In this document: positions 44,078-52,067 of the stretch, in pieces
Position numbering within the stretch: position 1 is the first letter of the stretch
Layout of the letters: every line of letters begins with the position of its first letter
NCBI RefSeq assembly: GCF_005048855.1
Contig: NZ_SUME01000008.1
Coordinates: 62,001 to 126,000 of the forward strand
Direction: 5' to 3'
Length of the DNA: 64,000 nt
Source of the DNA: Sphingobacterium olei
GTDB taxonomy: Bacteria > Bacteroidota > Bacteroidia > Sphingobacteriales > Sphingobacteriaceae
Made by a program: the position numbers and the translations under genes
The notes under the pieces: model-generated
What the model was told of the DNA's origin: nothing
Database searches by the model: none
What the model saw: the letters and a program-made list of their open reading frames with translations, nothing else

Positions 44078-45040
44078 TTAAAAATCCGCTATAGGTTCTT
44101 TATCGTAATAAGCCATTATCTCCTCATGTGTGGGTGGATTCAAGGGCCTAACCAGACGCATTCCTACAAAAGGAGCTTCCGGAAACCACCAATTAGATTT
44201 GGGCATTTGTGGATCCAGTTGTTTCCAAACAGGATCAGAGGGCGTACGGGCAGCCGAGCGCAACTCATCGATTGTACTTTCAAAAGATCCACCCCTCACC
44301 ACATGTGGATATAACGCAGTGGGAAGCGATACTGGATTATCATTAAGGTCGGTTTTATCTCTAGTATAGAAATCAGCAATATATTGATCATATGTCCACT
44401 CTGCTACATTGCCTAAAATGTCATACAATCCGTAAGGATTTGGCTTTTTCTGTCCCACTTTCTGCGTAGATTGATTACTATTAGAAGCAAACCAAGCATA
44501 TTCAGAGACGACCTTCGGATCATCGCCGAAAAAATATTCCTCATCTGAACCAGCGCGGCAGGCATATTCCCATTCTGCTTCTGTCGGCAATCTATAAAAC
44601 ACCCCCGTTCTTACATACAGCCATTTGCAAAACTGTATGGCGTTATAATGTGTCATTGCCAGCGCGGGATGACCTTCTTTTCCCATTCCGAAAGTCATAT
44701 CCAAATAAGGTTTAGTCGGTCTCGTAACTGCATCTACATGCTGAGGAATAGTCCCAACTCTCTGTTTAGATTGCTCATAATCCTTATATAAAAATGGCTC
44801 ATAAATATCCCAAGTAACTTCATAAGTCCCCATCCAAAAAGGATCAATTTTAACCTTATGAGCAGGTTTTTCATCGGTATTTGGAGAACTATTGCTTCCC
44901 ATCATGAATGTTCCTCCCTGAATCGCTTCCATGGTAAACTCAAGTGTAGTGCCTTCGATCTGTTGAACATAACGCTGATGAGAAGTTTGAGCCTGTGCCA
45001 TAGAAATACTCAAAACAGAAAACAAGAAAATTCTATTCAT
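44078..45040 (-). CDS. SUMF1/FGE-fold exported protein without catalytic cysteines
   Basis: 320 residues with a short signal peptide (about 1-17, ending SMAQA-Q). FGE-sulfatase family motifs: GGTFMMGSN, YEVTWDIYEPF, YRLPTEAEWEYACRAG, LGNVAEWTYDQY, VVRGGSFES and the final VGMRLVRP. The C-terminal cysteine pair of true formylglycine-generating enzymes is missing (GMRLVRP where GFRC would be), so it is not expected to activate sulfatases. Members of this kind in Bacteroidota are often of unknown role or bind ligands. First gene of the cluster; the 98 bp upstream should carry its promoter. Confidence 0.88.
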   Translation of the reverse strand: MNRIFLFSVLSISMAQAQTSHQRYVQQIEGTTLEFTMEAIQGGTFMMGSNSSPNTDEKPAHKVKIDPFWMGTYEVTWDIYEPFLYKDYEQSKQRVGTIPQHVDAVTRPTKPYLDMTFGMGKEGHPALAMTHYNAIQFCKWLYVRTGVFYRLPTEAEWEYACRAGSDEEYFFGDDPKVVSEYAWFASNSNQSTQKVGQKKPNPYGLYDILGNVAEWTYDQYIADFYTRDKTDLNDNPVSLPTALYPHVVRGGSFESTIDELRSAARTPSDPVWKQLDPQMPKSNWWFPEAPFVGMRLVRPLNPPTHEEIMAYYDKEPIADF

Positions 45041-45138
45041 TAATTATCAATTATAGGTTTAGCATATCTAATTCGATAAACTAACTCTAAAGTAGTAAAT
45101 AAAATTCAAGTTACTAACATGAAAAAATAACAAAGACG

Positions 45139-46053
45139 TTACAATAGTGTAATTATCACACTATGCCAGATTAAAGAAAGAAATAGTCCAATAATAATAC
45201 TCACTCCTATTATTGTATTTGCAAGTTTAGTATTTAAACCAAACTGTTGTACAACAACACTCGTTGCGACTAGACTTGGCATAACCATTTCAAAGACGGA
45301 AACCTGGTAGAAAGTTCCATGTAATCCCATTAAAAGCGTAAGTATGATCAGAATAAAAGGACTTAAAATCAGTTTATAGAACAAGGAGTATGAAATTAAA
45401 TTCAATTCTTTCTTCCAGTTCTTAAAATTCAACTGCATGCCTATCGAAAAAAGTGCTAAAGGTGAAACCGTTGAAGCAAAAGTACTGAGCAGCCCTTGAG
45501 ATACTTCATTAAGCCACACATCATGAAAAATAACAGCAATTATACATGCAACAAAGGGAGGAAAGGAGAATACTCTTTTAATAATAAAAGAATTTCTGTC
45601 TTCTGTCTTGAACCCGACTCTTTTAGCACCTAGAGCAAGTATTATTCCCCATGAAGATAAAATAAAAAAAGTGGTTTGATCACTTACAATACCGATTTTT
45701 AAATATTCCTCTCCGAAAAAAGTGATAATCAATGGAAACCCGATAAATGATGTATTGCTTAATCCCGAAACTAGGATTAAAGTCCTTAAATTGCGATTCG
45801 AGAGTTTTAGGAATATGTTAAGATACTGAAAAAACAAAAACGATCCGCCAAAAACCAGGAAAGGCAGCACGACCGTAAACATATAAGCAATATTCCAGTC
45901 AATCTGTGGTATGCATTTTAGTGCCACAGCTGGAAGAGCAATGTATATTACCCATATATTGATCCCTTTATAGGCATTTGCGTCTACCAACTTGGTTTGT
46001 TTGACAATAAAACCTGCCACCAGGGAAATCAAGATTACTAGAAAGTTTAACAC
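45139..46053 (-). CDS. AEC (auxin efflux carrier) family permease
   Basis: 304 residues, about 10 membrane helices. N-terminal FLVILISLVAGFIVKQTKLV and the internal GLSNTSFIGFPLI are typical AEC motifs, as is VSPLALFSIGMQL in the second half. Prokaryotic members move dicarboxylates, malate or amino acids; the substrate here is unknown. The start is GTG at 46053 and no ATG lies in frame until about residue 57. A 31-bp hairpin ends 12 bp before this GTG, which is odd for a gene that must be transcribed through it. Confidence 0.85.
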   Translation of the reverse strand: MLNFLVILISLVAGFIVKQTKLVDANAYKGINIWVIYIALPAVALKCIPQIDWNIAYMFTVVLPFLVFGGSFLFFQYLNIFLKLSNRNLRTLILVSGLSNTSFIGFPLIITFFGEEYLKIGIVSDQTTFFILSSWGIILALGAKRVGFKTEDRNSFIIKRVFSFPPFVACIIAVIFHDVWLNEVSQGLLSTFASTVSPLALFSIGMQLNFKNWKKELNLISYSLFYKLILSPFILIILTLLMGLHGTFYQVSVFEMVMPSLVATSVVVQQFGLNTKLANTIIGVSIIIGLFLSLIWHSVIITLL

Positions 46054-46064
46054 GACAGCAAAGA

Positions 46065-46095
46065 AAAGGCTTTTGAAATGATTTCAAAAGCCTTT
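46065..46095 (-). terminator. Terminator hairpin abutting the AEC permease start
   Basis: AAAGGCTTTTGAAAT (46065-46079) and ATTTCAAAAGCCTTT (46081-46095) are perfect inverted copies around a single base. On the minus strand it follows the LEA14-like gene by 24 bp and is followed by TCTTTGCTG. Likely a terminator of that gene, but it also forms the 5' leader of the AEC gene. Confidence 0.75.
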
Positions 46096-46119
46096 CGCCA
46101 ACAATTCTCCATTAAAAAT

Positions 46120-46716
46120 CTAAATTTTTAGCTTTTTAAGCAAATTTGTATCCACCGTAATGTATGTTGGATAATATATATTGTTGCCTCCAATTCGAAA
46201 AGAAGGTTTAATTTTTAATGTCATAAAATTATCGCTTTTCTCTCTTTTAAAAAGTTCATCAAAAATCTTTTCCACATAATTGTCCTTTTTATCTGCTCCA
46301 AATAAATTTAACTTAAAACTTAATGGAACTATACTAAATTCATTGGTTGTTAAACGAATATTTTCGTCAACTGTTCCTTCGAATACCGGATTGCCTTGTA
46401 TTTCTATCAAATATTTAAATTGGTTGATGGCGGCAGTTTTCTGGGAAGGATTGGTTATCTTTAAATTTACGTTTGCTTCCAAAGGAAGATCCTTTCTCAA
46501 AATAGCCAATGCGATACTAGGTATAGAAGCTAGATTAATTCCATTTCCTGTATCAAAACTTTCAACGGATTTACCACCTACCAACATGCTATTGATGGAT
46601 TGGATGTCATATGTACATTTCGCTAAAGCTTCTACCTGCGCTCGTTTGCTCGCAACACATCCGAAGATAACAAGAGATAATACAATGACCCCTGATATTA
46701 AACTTATTTTTTTCAT
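46120..46716 (-). CDS. LEA14/WHy-type lipoprotein
   Basis: 198 residues with an SPII leader (lipobox VIFGC, Cys20). The central part LKITNPSQKTAAINQFKYLI followed by NPVFEGTVDENIRLTTNEFS fits the LEA14-like/WHy beta-sandwich domain found in bacterial lipoproteins. Function is unknown; related proteins are linked to stress or envelope stability. It lies 45 bp after a beta-barrel lipoprotein gene on the same strand, so these two may form an envelope operon. Confidence 0.75.
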   Translation of the reverse strand: MKKISLISGVIVLSLVIFGCVASKRAQVEALAKCTYDIQSINSMLVGGKSVESFDTGNGINLASIPSIALAILRKDLPLEANVNLKITNPSQKTAAINQFKYLIEIQGNPVFEGTVDENIRLTTNEFSIVPLSFKLNLFGADKKDNYVEKIFDELFKREKSDNFMTLKIKPSFRIGGNNIYYPTYITVDTNLLKKLKI

Positions 46717-46761
46717 CTGTTAATATTTTTTTATGTCTGGTAGATGGATCGTCCATCTTTA

Positions 46762-47508
46762 TTATTTTTTTTGCCCCAAATTATATGATACACCTAATGT
46801 GAAAATTGAATTACCGGCCTTTAAATATTCGTTATCAACTACACCTATATTAAAACCTGTTGTATATTGCAGTTGAAAACCTTTAAAAAGCTCCAAACGG
46901 GTAAAAAATACTGGTTCAATAAACAAGTTTTCTTCTTTTTGCACACCTACCCCATCTACGACAAAATCCGTCATACCTACTCTACTTAGCCGAATTGCTG
47001 TACCGTAATTTAATTCCCTTTTATTGCCAAACAAATTAAGTTTGCGCTTTTGAGTCGAAGAATAGTTTACTTGCACAAATATTTTATCAAAATCCATTTC
47101 TCGGGTTTCAACGGCTTCAAACCCCATTGTAGACGCCCGTTTATCAATATTCAGGGTATTGCCTATACCATAACCACCATAAAATTCTAGTATCTGTTTT
47201 TTATCTTTCCCCATCTTAGCAAAATAGCCTACTCCTCCTTCAATCAATTTTTGATCAAACTGTTCGTTGGATTTTATACCACTTTTTATATAGGATCCAT
47301 TCGTGATTATTGCGATATGATCTGTGGCTGCCACTCCAAAAGATCCACTCATATTACCTTGTGTATTTATGTGTCCTGAAACATATGCTTCTCCTTGATT
47401 TCGAAACATGGGAGTAGCCGGAACATTGGGCATGTATATCGAACTACAGCTTGCTAATAAAAAAAGAATCGCCAGAACGATTAACGGTTGAAGTTTTTTT
47501 ACAATCAT
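46762..47508 (-). CDS. Outer-membrane beta-barrel lipoprotein of unknown function
   Basis: 248 residues with an SPII leader (lipobox LLASC, Cys21). The rest has alternating beta-strand patterns (GEAYVSGHINTQGNMSGSFG, HIAIITNGSYI, QYTTGFNIGVV) ending in the strand SIFTLGVSYNLGQKK, typical of an outer-membrane barrel. No enzymatic motif seen. It precedes the LEA14-like gene and follows the OmpA gene across a terminator. I do not recognise a named family. Confidence 0.7.
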   Translation of the reverse strand: MIVKKLQPLIVLAILFLLASCSSIYMPNVPATPMFRNQGEAYVSGHINTQGNMSGSFGVAATDHIAIITNGSYIKSGIKSNEQFDQKLIEGGVGYFAKMGKDKKQILEFYGGYGIGNTLNIDKRASTMGFEAVETREMDFDKIFVQVNYSSTQKRKLNLFGNKRELNYGTAIRLSRVGMTDFVVDGVGVQKEENLFIEPVFFTRLELFKGFQLQYTTGFNIGVVDNEYLKAGNSIFTLGVSYNLGQKK

Positions 47509-47582
47509 CTTTGCTGAGCATAAACAATCATGCCAAATTTACCGTTATCACAAACTTAGAAAAAGTTTCTCTTATTTATCCG

Positions 47583-47621
47583 ATAAAAAATGTCCTTAAT
47601 AATTTTGCTATTAAGGACATT
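47583..47621 (-). terminator. Terminator after the OmpA lipoprotein gene
   Basis: AATGTCCTTAATA (47589-47601) and TATTAAGGACATT (47609-47621) form a 13-bp stem with a 7-nt loop, followed on the minus strand by TTTTATCGG. Confidence 0.88.
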
Positions 47622-47639
47622 CATTTTTTTTGATAAAAC

Positions 47640-48527
47640 CTACAAATCTTCCACAGTAGGTGCGTTATCCGCTTCTGGAGCTTTATCAATCAATTCCATA
47701 AATTGATCCAACTTAGGTGTAATGATAATCTGGGTACGTCTGTTTCTTGCTTTACCATCTGGAGTAGAGTTATCCGCGATAGGATTATACTCACCACGCC
47801 CCCCAGCAGTTAATCTTTTCGGTTCTACGCCATAATTATTTTGCAACGCCTGCACAACAGATGAAGCTCTTAAAGCACTCAGGTCCCAATTATTACGAAT
47901 ATTTGTTTTCGAAATAGGATCGCTGTCCGTATTACCCTCTATAAGAACTTCGTAATCTTTATAATCTTGAATAATTTTTGCGATTTTACTTAATGTTTCT
48001 CCAGCTTTATCGGAAATCTCATAACTACCTGATTTGTAAAGCATATTGTCCGAAAGGGAGATATATACCACGCCTTTTAATACTTTCACATCAACATCGC
48101 GTAATTCTTCACGGCTAAGTGAACGCGTTAGATTGTTTGTCAGTACTACATTCAACGAATCGCTCTTATTTTTTGTGTTTACAAGATGTTGAATATACTT
48201 ATTTGAAGCATTGATCTCATCTACTAGTTTCGAGATATTTACATTTCCTTGCGAATTTTGCGATATACTATTATCTAATGTGGTTTGCAATTTTGAATAA
48301 GCTTCTTTTAATGCAGCATTATTCTTTCTTTCCTGCTCCAATTGGTCTTCTAGACTTTTAACTTTGGCCCGACTTTCTGCTAAATCCACTTGTCCCTTTT
48401 GATATAGCGCCGCTAAATCCTGATGTTGTGTTTGCAAAGCCAAATACTTTTTATTGCTAACACAGCTTGCCATTACTAAACTACCCAGTAATATAGTTAA
48501 TGGAATTATTCGTTGATGTTTAAGCAT
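47640..48527 (-). CDS. OmpA-family peptidoglycan-binding lipoprotein
   Basis: 295 residues. SPII leader (lipobox MASC, Cys22), a long coiled coil (about 30-105, rich in Lys/Glu/Gln), and a C-terminal OmpA domain (about 150-275) with LIEGNTDSDPI, NNWDLSALRASSVVQAL and the peptidoglycan-binding end RNRRTQIIITP. It anchors the outer membrane to the cell wall, similar in plan to Pal-type proteins but with a coiled-coil spacer. Single gene, divergent from the helicase at 48845. Confidence 0.92.
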   Translation of the reverse strand: MLKHQRIIPLTILLGSLVMASCVSNKKYLALQTQHQDLAALYQKGQVDLAESRAKVKSLEDQLEQERKNNAALKEAYSKLQTTLDNSISQNSQGNVNISKLVDEINASNKYIQHLVNTKNKSDSLNVVLTNNLTRSLSREELRDVDVKVLKGVVYISLSDNMLYKSGSYEISDKAGETLSKIAKIIQDYKDYEVLIEGNTDSDPISKTNIRNNWDLSALRASSVVQALQNNYGVEPKRLTAGGRGEYNPIADNSTPDGKARNRRTQIIITPKLDQFMELIDKAPEADNAPTVEDL

Positions 48528-48844
48528 ACCTCTTGTTGTTTTTCACGTATGTGAAGATAGCAAATTAAATGCCTTTCTACATCATGTTAACAATATTTAA
48601 GTATTTTACATGAATAAGCCTTCAACCGGGGAGACTGAAGGCTTATTATTAACCAATTATTAACCTAAATTATGAATGAAACATTTATCAATCCCTGTGC
48701 CAAAAAATATTCCAATAATTTGAAATAACATATTTTAACAATTATATAGCAACCTAACAGCGCTTTAATGCCTCGATTGCGATTTTCAATCAGTCAATGT
48801 TAATATATCGCATGGCTACCGTATTATTTATTTAATTTAGCGCC
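48528..48844. other. Divergent intergenic region with an orphan hairpin
   Basis: 317 bp between ompA-like and the helicase gene. It contains AATAAGCCTTCA (48613-48624) and TGAAGGCTTATT (48636-48647), a 12-bp stem with an 11-nt loop that belongs to neither flanking gene as a terminator. No ORF of note. Promoters for both flanking genes must lie here. Confidence 0.6.
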
Positions 48845-50152
48845 ATGGACATCGCAAAAATTCTTAAAAACTTACGCATCGAATCGTTAAATCCCATGCA
48901 GCTGGAAGTTACCGAAAAATTCAGGGCTCAGCAGGATTTGGTAGTTCTATCTCCCACTGGAACGGGTAAAACGCTCGCTTTCTCCCTAATCATCAGTCAG
49001 CTACTAGATCCATTCATAAAAGACATTGTTCAAGTTCTCATCATTGTTCCGACACGGGAACTAGCACTACAAATAGAATCTGTTATTAAAAAAGTGGTAA
49101 TCGGGCAGAAAGTGACCTGCTGTTATGGCGGTCATGACACTAAGATAGAACGGAATACATTAAAAGAAGCACCTAGCATACTAATTGGCACCCCCGGACG
49201 TCTGATATACCATCTCGATAGAGGACATTTTAATCCGAGGCAAATACATACCGTTGTATTAGATGAATTTGACAAATCATTGGAACTCGGCTTTCAAGCT
49301 CAAATGTCCAATTTGCTATCACAGATTAATCAAATTGAACACAAAATCTTGACTTCTGCAACAAAATTAGTTGAATATCCTAGTTTTATAACCCTTAACA
49401 CCCCAGTTACGGTCGACTATTTAACGGATAATGAAAGTATCCCTAATCTAACTTATAAAAAGGTACACTCTTCTCCTCAACATAAACTCAAAACTCTTTT
49501 CAAATTACTCTGCCAGCTGGGTGATAAAAAAATATTGATTTTTTGCAACCATCGGGATGCTGTAGATCATATCAGTGAGCTACTGGAAGATCGTATGTTA
49601 ATTCATGATGTTTTCCACGGCGGTCTAGAACAAAGAGATCGGGAGCTAGCGCTCTTAAAGTTTAGAAATAATAGCAATCGCATATTATTAACAACAGATT
49701 TAGCGGCACGCGGTCTCGATATTCCGGCCGTAGATACCATCATCCATTATCAATTACCTTATAAGGAAGATGCATTCATTCACAGAAACGGACGTACCGC
49801 ACGTATGAACACCGAAGGAGACGTTATTGTAATGCTCAAACCAGACGATGATTTCCCGTACCTGTCTGGTCCAACTGAAGAAATTACATTGGAGGAGGAA
49901 TACGAGTTACCGTCAAACACACCTTATGCTACACTTTATATCCCCGTTGGTAAAAAAAATAAAGTAAACAAAATTGACTTGGTTGGATATACACTTCAAC
50001 TCGATGGTGTCGAAAAAGAGGATATAGGCATTATTGAGGTTAAAGATAATGAAGCTTATATCGCAGTAAAAAGAAGTGTGGCCTCCCTCATTCTCAAGAA
50101 TGCGGGATCAGGAAAGATTAAGGGTAATAAAATTAAATTTATGCGAACCTAA
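48845..50152 (+). CDS. dbpA: DbpA-like RNA helicase with DEFD motif II
   Basis: 435 residues. Motifs: Q-motif area MQLEVTEKF, motif I SPTGTGKT (36-43), Ia PTRELALQ, Ib GTPGRL, motif II DEFD at 140-143 (instead of DEAD), motif III SAT at 171-173, and motif VI HRNGRTAR near 310. The C-terminal part (about 365-435, LYIPVGKKNKVNKIDLVGYT to IKFMRT) resembles the DbpA RNA-binding domain that targets helix 92 of 23S rRNA. Probably a ribosome-assembly helicase. It ends 7 bp from the convergent coaD stop codon. Confidence 0.9.
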   Translation: MDIAKILKNLRIESLNPMQLEVTEKFRAQQDLVVLSPTGTGKTLAFSLIISQLLDPFIKDIVQVLIIVPTRELALQIESVIKKVVIGQKVTCCYGGHDTKIERNTLKEAPSILIGTPGRLIYHLDRGHFNPRQIHTVVLDEFDKSLELGFQAQMSNLLSQINQIEHKILTSATKLVEYPSFITLNTPVTVDYLTDNESIPNLTYKKVHSSPQHKLKTLFKLLCQLGDKKILIFCNHRDAVDHISELLEDRMLIHDVFHGGLEQRDRELALLKFRNNSNRILLTTDLAARGLDIPAVDTIIHYQLPYKEDAFIHRNGRTARMNTEGDVIVMLKPDDDFPYLSGPTEEITLEEEYELPSNTPYATLYIPVGKKNKVNKIDLVGYTLQLDGVEKEDIGIIEVKDNEAYIAVKRSVASLILKNAGSGKIKGNKIKFMRT

Positions 50153-50159
50153 CAACATG

Positions 50160-50621
50160 TTATAAAAAATCAATTACTTCTTGGGGCACCAATTTATCAA
50201 CCGCTCCTCCGTTAGCGAGAATATCCCGAACGATTGTAGATGAAATATGTGCAGTACCGCTTCTACTTAATAAAAAATAGGTTTCGATATGCGGAGCGAG
50301 GATCAAATTATTCTGAGCAATTGCATCTTCGTAGATCAGGTCGTTTGTATTACGAAGACCTCTCAATATGAATTGTGCTCCTAAGGATGTACAATAATCA
50401 ACCGTAAGCCCCGAAAACATATCTACTAGAACCCGGTCTGAATTAGCATAAACTGATTCAATTGCATTCTTTCGTTTCTCGAATGCCATTAATCCCTTCT
50501 TTGAAGAATTGACACCGATCGCAATATATACTTTATCAAATAACGATAACGATCTATCAACTAAATCCTTATGGGCAAACGTAAATGGATCAAATGAACC
50601 GGGAAAGACTGCTATTTTCAT
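50160..50621 (-). CDS. coaD: Phosphopantetheine adenylyltransferase
   Basis: 153 residues. Transfers AMP from ATP to 4'-phosphopantetheine in CoA synthesis. The nucleotidyltransferase loop is PGSFDPFTFAHKD, with Ala where most have Gly (TxGH becomes TFAH), and the C-terminal signature is SRSGTAHISSTIVRDI. Length is normal (about 155-165). Follows rsmD by 42 bp on the same strand; this gene order is common in Bacteroidota. Confidence 0.95.
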   Translation of the reverse strand: MKIAVFPGSFDPFTFAHKDLVDRSLSLFDKVYIAIGVNSSKKGLMAFEKRKNAIESVYANSDRVLVDMFSGLTVDYCTSLGAQFILRGLRNTNDLIYEDAIAQNNLILAPHIETYFLLSRSGTAHISSTIVRDILANGGAVDKLVPQEVIDFL

Positions 50622-50663
50622 GTATTTATAGTTGCTTTGTGAGCTCGCAAGCTCGATTATTCA

Positions 50664-51200
50664 TTATTTTTGTTTGTAAAAGCTAAAAGACGAGTATCCG
50701 TATTTTCGCGTTTCTATAAAAGCAGGATGCATAGCCATTCTACGCATAGAAGGATGTTCCACGACAAGAATACCTCCTGGATTCAGTAAATTGTTGTTCA
50801 GAATTATTTCGGGTAGTTGTGGTAAGCGGTCAATATCATATGGTGGATCCGCAAAGATTAAATCATAGCTTTTTTTACAGGAAGTAATGTACTTAAACAC
50901 GTCCGCTTTGCGTGTATAAATAGTTTCGATCTGATGCTTTTCACAGGTATCCTTAATATAAAAAAGGCATTTACTGTGTATATCTATCGCATCGACATGG
51001 ATAGCTCCACGAGAGGCGAGTTCGAAAGAAATATTTCCCGTGCCACAAAATAAATCCAAACATGTTATCCCATCAATATCCATTAGATTCAACAAAATAT
51101 TAAATAAAGCTTCTTTTGCGATATCAGTAGTTGGCCGCACGGGCAGATTAGTTGGCGGATTAAGTCGGATTCCTCCTAATTTACCTCCGATTATACGCAT
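50664..51200 (-). CDS. rsmD: 16S rRNA m2G966 methyltransferase
   Basis: A 178-residue SAM-dependent methyltransferase. SAM-binding motif CLDLFCGTGNISFE and the catalytic DPPY in IFADPPYD are intact; the N-terminal MRIIGGKLGGIRL and RPTTDIAKEALFNIL are hallmark RsmD blocks. Its start overlaps the end of the DUF3822 gene by 10 bp, indicating translational coupling. Confidence 0.94.
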   Translation of the reverse strand: MRIIGGKLGGIRLNPPTNLPVRPTTDIAKEALFNILLNLMDIDGITCLDLFCGTGNISFELASRGAIHVDAIDIHSKCLFYIKDTCEKHQIETIYTRKADVFKYITSCKKSYDLIFADPPYDIDRLPQLPEIILNNNLLNPGGILVVEHPSMRRMAMHPAFIETRKYGYSSFSFYKQK

Positions 51201-51982
51201 AATTGACTATCTATTAAGATGTTCAAATCAAGTATATGATTTTTTACATCATCACTAGTGGTTATCCATTTTGATTTAGCTTTTATTACTTCTAAATCCT
51301 CCGTATACTTAGATAGTCGCTCTCCCCACTCTGACTCTTCATTCGCTCCACTCAATAGAATGCGTTGAATTTTATTCGTTAAGCCAAAGTTTTTGAATAT
51401 ACTTAACATAAAGTAACTCAAATCGTCAACTGTCTGCACTTCAAATGTATTATACAACTGCAAAACGCCGTCTATATATAAAAATAAATCTGCCTGACTA
51501 TCATAAATATGAACGCCTAAAGTCTCACCCTGAATAGGAATATTTGATTGCGCCTGCCGTATAATTACTTCAAACGATGGAATAAAATGAGCTTCCGAAA
51601 AAAGATTCTTCCATCTATTATATAATAATAAATCATATTGATATAGCGCTGTAATACCTAAAGATAAATTTCTTATGTAAGTATGGTCCGTATTCTGGTC
51701 TATAAAATAATCCGCATAGATATCTTTCTCTTCATGTTGGAATACGTCGGTTGGTATCAAAACAAGACTTTGATGTGGAAGTGTCACAAAAATATGTTGG
51801 AAAGGCAGGCTCAATATTTTCATGGCGTCGGTAGAGGGTTTCGTTGTTGCATACTTCATGAAAACCAAAACATTCTTTTGCTCATCTACAACCACCAAAT
51901 GGTCGTACGCATAGTCACTATTCACAAATAGCGTATAAGAGGAAATATAGTGAATATGAAATTCTTCTGATGTGTAGTTCAT
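51191..51982 (-). CDS. DUF3822 family protein
   Basis: 263 residues, no signal peptide and no membrane helix. It resembles the DUF3822 family found next to rsmD and coaD in Sphingobacteria and relatives; the fold is thought to be actin-like (ASKHA). Visible segments are LVVVDEQKNVLVFMKYATTK and RILLSGANEESEWGERLSKY. The catalytic role is unknown. First gene of the DUF3822-rsmD-coaD operon, overlapping rsmD by 10 bp. Confidence 0.8.
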   Translation of the reverse strand: MNYTSEEFHIHYISSYTLFVNSDYAYDHLVVVDEQKNVLVFMKYATTKPSTDAMKILSLPFQHIFVTLPHQSLVLIPTDVFQHEEKDIYADYFIDQNTDHTYIRNLSLGITALYQYDLLLYNRWKNLFSEAHFIPSFEVIIRQAQSNIPIQGETLGVHIYDSQADLFLYIDGVLQLYNTFEVQTVDDLSYFMLSIFKNFGLTNKIQRILLSGANEESEWGERLSKYTEDLEVIKAKSKWITTSDDVKNHILDLNILIDSQLCV

Positions 51983-52067
51983 TGAATAATATTATTTAGC
52001 AGATTACGCCAAGCTTTGACAACAAAATTAGCTTTTACAATTGAATTGACAAACCTTTTAAATAACT

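Noticed and set aside
44078..45040. Sulfatase-activating formylglycine-generating enzyme
   Set aside because: The C-terminal catalytic cysteines are missing and no sulfatase gene is nearby.
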